Virus record (IMG/VR): IMGVR_UViG_3300046462_000310
Span: 1 to 64,000 of that record
Direction: 5' to 3' (one strand)
DNA from: a virus
Length of the DNA: 64,000 nt
The notes below the pieces were generated by a model that saw only the letters and a program-made list of their open reading frames with translations, was not told where the DNA came from and ran no database searches. A program made the translations under genes and the position numbers. The number at the start of each line of letters is the position of its first letter. Position 1 is the stretch's first letter. Shown here in pieces: positions 61,398 through 64,000 of this stretch.

Positions 61398-63175
61398 CTC
61401 TGCGCCCCACCCGGTTTACTCAGTTCGGCTTCTTCGAGTTTCCGGAGATCGGGCGGTAGCCTTGGCGCAATCCGCGGCTCGGAGTAAGTCGTGGCGCCGG
61501 CGACGCACATCAGGCCAATCGCCGTCTCTAATACCGTGTCGTCGTGTTTCCCCGGCATCGCCTCACTGCGGCCGTTAGCCTTAACCACGAAGTTTTGCAT
61601 CTCGGCAAGTGTAATCGGGCAATGAATCTCGATTCCTTCACTTTGCGTCCCACGTTCACGAATCGCTCGAGCAAGGTTCTCGATCATCATCTCGCGCGTA
61701 GCCGTTGTCGTTTGCCAGCCGTACGCTTTGGTTGTTTTGTTATCTCGGCGATTGAACACCTCGCGCAAATAAATGTTCGCACCGATCCGCAGCTTCAATA
61801 GCTCAATCAGTCCGCGGTCCATGTTCACTTCCGGAACGATCAAGCAGTTGCCGTAATATTGTGCCAGCCGCCATACTTGCTCTTCTAACACGTCGATGTC
61901 CCATCGCAGTTCGTATTTCCGGTTACGTTCCCATGCGCCCCAGTCGTCAATCAGGCGCGCAACCTTTTTTGGCATCACCCAGCCGCGTCCTGAATCGAAA
62001 TATCCCGCGCGGGTCACACTGACCGAGTGGTTATCGGGATCTTTCCCGCCCACCTGCGTTTCCCCGGTCATCTGATCGACACTGATTAAATAACGTAGGT
62101 CGCGCTTGGGTAATTCCCATCTCAGTATCCGGGCTTCTTCCGACGTGCACGGGCGCCACACGTATTTGTCACCAGACGGATCGAGTAAACCGAAGTCAGG
62201 CGGGTACAGCTTTGCCGCGGCCACCATCTTTTCAAGAATACCCAGGTTGAACCGCCGACGACCACTCGTTCTAAACGCACTTTCGGCGTCAAACGGGTAA
62301 TCCTCGCAGAATTTGTCAAAATCTTTCGAGCACTCTTCCCTGATCGCCCATTGCATCCACGCGATTTGCCAGTCATCAAGTCCATATTGTTTTCGTAACT
62401 CATCCACCTTCTCGGGGCTCACGCATTGCTCGCGGCCTTCCTCGAGTTTCGGATCCCGCCGGCTATCAGGGAACTGGAACCAGGCTGCGAATAGTTTCAC
62501 GTATCCGTCTTTCCCTGATTTCAGCTCGTCAAAGGTGATTCCGCCCTGCCACCGTTCGTAAAAGTCGCCGCTGGCGCCGTTGGCCGTCGATTCCAGAATG
62601 ATCAGCGTCATCGCCTCTGGCGGAACGCACTTCAGTAATCCCGAAAGCAAATCTGACGCATTAGCCACTCCTTCCTCCGCCCAGCGCGCGACCTCTGTGG
62701 CTACCACCGCCTGATACGTTCCTGATCGGCCGGCCTCGCCGTTCTTAGCCGTCAACTGCTCCATGAACGATCCATTCACCCACCTGGCTTCGCGGTCCAA
62801 CACACTGCATTTATTGCGCGCCTCAAACGTGTCGTTCTGAGCAAAAGTCTTCAACATCCGGAACAGATTCGATGATTGCGCGTGCGCCCCGCCGATAATG
62901 GCGCCGTTCGACCGCATATTCGACAGCCACCGGTAAGCGTTCCACACAGACGACGTGCTACTCCCCTTCTGCCGCGGCTTTAACTTGATCATCCGGCACG
63001 GTTTCCCGTTCATCAGGCACCAGTTCACCACATCGCTCTCAAGTTTCTGTAGATAATTGGCTTTTAGCTCCGGAAACTTGAGTAACTGCCCCACCTTCGG
63101 CTTAATCGCACCGTACGCCTCGAAACACGCCGCCGGCGTGGTCCGAAACATGATCTCGAGCTTTTCCTTAGTCAC
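61391..63175 (-). CDS. Terminase large subunit
   Basis: 594 residues from GTG 63175. The ATPase half has a Walker A-like loop (MIKLKPRQKGSSTSS), LTAKNGEAGRSGTYQAVVAT and Walker B-type LIILESTANGASG. The nuclease half shows LISVDQMTGETQ, VPEVNMDRGLIELL and KHDDTVLETAIGL with conserved Asp residues. It cuts and packages phage DNA. The start is 13 bases from the tRNA gene. A small-subunit gene was not recognised. Confidence 0.9.
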   Translation of the reverse strand: MTKEKLEIMFRTTPAACFEAYGAIKPKVGQLLKFPELKANYLQKLESDVVNWCLMNGKPCRMIKLKPRQKGSSTSSVWNAYRWLSNMRSNGAIIGGAHAQSSNLFRMLKTFAQNDTFEARNKCSVLDREARWVNGSFMEQLTAKNGEAGRSGTYQAVVATEVARWAEEGVANASDLLSGLLKCVPPEAMTLIILESTANGASGDFYERWQGGITFDELKSGKDGYVKLFAAWFQFPDSRRDPKLEEGREQCVSPEKVDELRKQYGLDDWQIAWMQWAIREECSKDFDKFCEDYPFDAESAFRTSGRRRFNLGILEKMVAAAKLYPPDFGLLDPSGDKYVWRPCTSEEARILRWELPKRDLRYLISVDQMTGETQVGGKDPDNHSVSVTRAGYFDSGRGWVMPKKVARLIDDWGAWERNRKYELRWDIDVLEEQVWRLAQYYGNCLIVPEVNMDRGLIELLKLRIGANIYLREVFNRRDNKTTKAYGWQTTTATREMMIENLARAIRERGTQSEGIEIHCPITLAEMQNFVVKANGRSEAMPGKHDDTVLETAIGLMCVAGATTYSEPRIAPRLPPDLRKLEEAELSKPGGAQRW

Positions 63176-63187
63176 ACCGAGAAAAAA

Positions 63188-63262
63188 TTACGGAGGCGGG
63201 ATTCGAACCCGCGATTTCGGCTTATGAGACCGACGACTTAGACCAGGCTTGTCAACTCCGTG
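63188..63262 (-). tRNA. tRNA-Met(CAT), initiator-like
   Basis: A 75-nt cloverleaf on the minus strand: acceptor 2-7 ACGGAG pairs with CTCCGT; D arm GAC/GTC; anticodon arm TCGGT-CTCATAA-GCCGA; T arm GCGGG-TTCGAAT-CCCGC. The first acceptor pair is C1xA72, the mismatch typical of initiator tRNA, and AGCCTGGT with CGTCGG also matches initiator tRNA. The third anticodon-stem G-C pair is replaced by a T-G pair. The CCA is not encoded. Confidence 0.88.
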
Positions 63263-63269
63263 ATAAAAT

Positions 63270-63506
63270 TTACGCTGGCCCGTTAAAGTTGACCAGCACA
63301 TCGCTACCTTTCACGAAAATACCGGTGACAGCACTCGCGATCATCCTAATGTGAATCAACTCTTCTGGAACTGATGCGTCAGGGAAAAGTATCGGGTTCT
63401 CCGTGTTCGCGCCTTCGGCTTGTGACTTCGCGCGAAGAGTGATGCGGTTTATCAATCCCTCGTCCTGGATGTCTTTTACCACGAACCTTGCTGTTACGTT
63501 TGCCAT
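63270..63506 (-). CDS. Small beta-rich hypothetical protein (78 aa)
   Basis: MANVTARFVVKDIQDEGLIN, then IRMIASAVTGIFVKGSDVLV, suggests a beta sandwich. It resembles small phage virion proteins near the terminase. Function unknown. Confidence 0.65.
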   Translation of the reverse strand: MANVTARFVVKDIQDEGLINRITLRAKSQAEGANTENPILFPDASVPEELIHIRMIASAVTGIFVKGSDVLVNFNGPA

Positions 63507-63524
63507 AATTGCGAATCGTCGCCC

Positions 63525-63541
63525 GACAGCGTTTCGCTGTC
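63525..63541. repeat. Dispersed palindrome copy 16 (GACAGCGTTTCGCTGTC)
   Basis: Perfect arms. It overlaps the stop codon of the tiny gene at 63540 on the minus strand. Confidence 0.85.
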
Positions 63542-63638
63542 AAGATTTTGCCAGAAGACGCATCACGATTACCGCCACTATCCATCCCACGAACACGAAC
63601 ACCGGAAACAAGCCTGTGACGTTTTTTCTTGCTTTCAT
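63540..63638 (-). CDS. Tiny membrane protein (32 aa)
   Basis: From ATG 63638: MKARKNVTGLFPVFVFVGWI with VAVIVMRLLAKS, a single transmembrane helix with basic ends. GGAATTGAGCAAT upstream gives a weak ribosome site. The stop TGA is formed with the edge of palindrome copy 16. Confidence 0.55.
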   Translation of the reverse strand: MKARKNVTGLFPVFVFVGWIVAVIVMRLLAKS

Positions 63639-63707
63639 ATTGCTCAATTCCTTCCGGTGTACGTCGTCCAGTGTACGACGTGGTTGGCGTGAATCCAATC
63701 GAATGGC

Positions 63708-64000
63708 TCATTCCTTCACCTTCGCCAGCGCGTCCAGAGCGTTTCGAGCTTCAACGAAACATTCTGCTAAGGTTAATACTCGATTGCCATCACGAGCAGC
63801 AATTCTGGATAGCGCATCCACCAGCGGCTTCATTGACTCCACCAGCGGCTTGCGCACTTCTGCGTCGTGTTCTGCTATCGCCGCCTGTGCCTGTAGGAGT
63901 TGCTGTTTTAGTTCGTCGATACGCGCTATGGCTTTGTCGCGCAGTTCCTTTTCAGCAGTAAAGTTTCGATTCCGCTCGGAGGCGAGTTGCTGTTGTAGGT
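63708..64000 (-). CDS. Coiled-coil protein, 5' end outside window
   Basis: The 97 visible C-terminal residues read LQQQLASERNRNFTAEKELR, then AIARIDELKQQLLQAQAAIA, then LTLAECFVEARNALDALAKV. It is a long coiled coil followed by a short helix. The start lies beyond the right edge. Could be a terminase small subunit or regulatory protein; not determinable. Confidence 0.65.
   Translation of the reverse strand, partial: LQQQLASERNRNFTAEKELRDKAIARIDELKQQLLQAQAAIAEHDAEVRKPLVESMKPLVDALSRIAARDGNRVLTLAECFVEARNALDALAKVKE

Noticed and set aside
4129-63541. CRISPR array
   Set aside because: The palindromes are dispersed over 59 kb with no regular spacers and no cas genes.
63379-63711. 110-codon minus-strand frame starting with an ATGA overlap at 63711
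   Set aside because: It crosses a palindrome and overlaps two better-supported genes (63270 and 63540) in other frames; composition is Arg/Gly-rich shadow-like.
1-64000. Integrated prophage with host flanks
   Set aside because: No host housekeeping genes are visible, and phage genes lie on both sides of the att core.

Overview
The window reads as most of the genome of a temperate, probably short-tailed (podovirus-like) dsDNA phage. It carries a large terminase, a portal, an N4-gp56/DUF4043-type capsid protein, two probable head-tail adaptors, tail proteins, a lysis cassette, a RecT-type recombination module, a DnaB-like helicase (cut at the left edge), a tyrosine integrase with an Xis-like partner, and a very large (4373-residue) polyvalent protein. 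Phage genes lie on both sides of a tRNA-Gly 3' half next to the integrase, so the site looks like attP of an unintegrated phage rather than a prophage boundary. The host is inferred, not seen. Repeats inside the giant gene that translate as NAQRPTPNV-like strings recall those I associate with Verrucomicrobiota, so a soil verrucomicrobial host is my best guess.

Layout. 1-5485 (minus): helicase, an N4/N6 DNA methyltransferase with an HNH nuclease gene nested in another frame, and small unknown genes. 5486-6882: attP, integrase, Xis-like gene. 6879-11156 (minus): a tightly coupled early operon with a RecB-like DUF2800 nuclease and a RecT-like annealing protein. 11157-11353: a divergent control region. 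11354-15731 (plus): small ribbon-helix-helix-like regulators and accessory genes, interrupted by a 2468-bp IS1-like element. 15728-17795 (minus): lysis cassette. 17811-19675: accessory enzymes. 19734-28641 (minus): secreted-type beta-helix protein and tail fibre, adaptors, capsid and scaffold-like protein. 28791-32230 (plus): tail-like proteins and a cysteine-rich protein. 32227-44711 (minus): a glycosyltransferase/methyltransferase island around the portal, RusA-like and Dcm genes, with homing-type nucleases. 44777-57898: the giant protein. 57900-64000: HNH nuclease, proline-rich protein, glycosyltransferase, PP-loop protein, terminase, tRNA and small genes.

How it works together. Most minus-strand genes overlap by ATGA or GTGA, which implies translational coupling and exposes several tiny genes of 31-55 codons. 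A 17-bp palindrome (GACAGCGNNNCGCTGTC) recurs 16 times, mostly at gene junctions. The giant protein joins coiled coils, two HExxH zincin-like motifs, a ParB/DdrB-like domain and a two-domain sigma factor, so it may be ejected into the cell to start infection. The IS insertion can be reconstructed to the base. Its right end supplies a new start codon to the gene it split.
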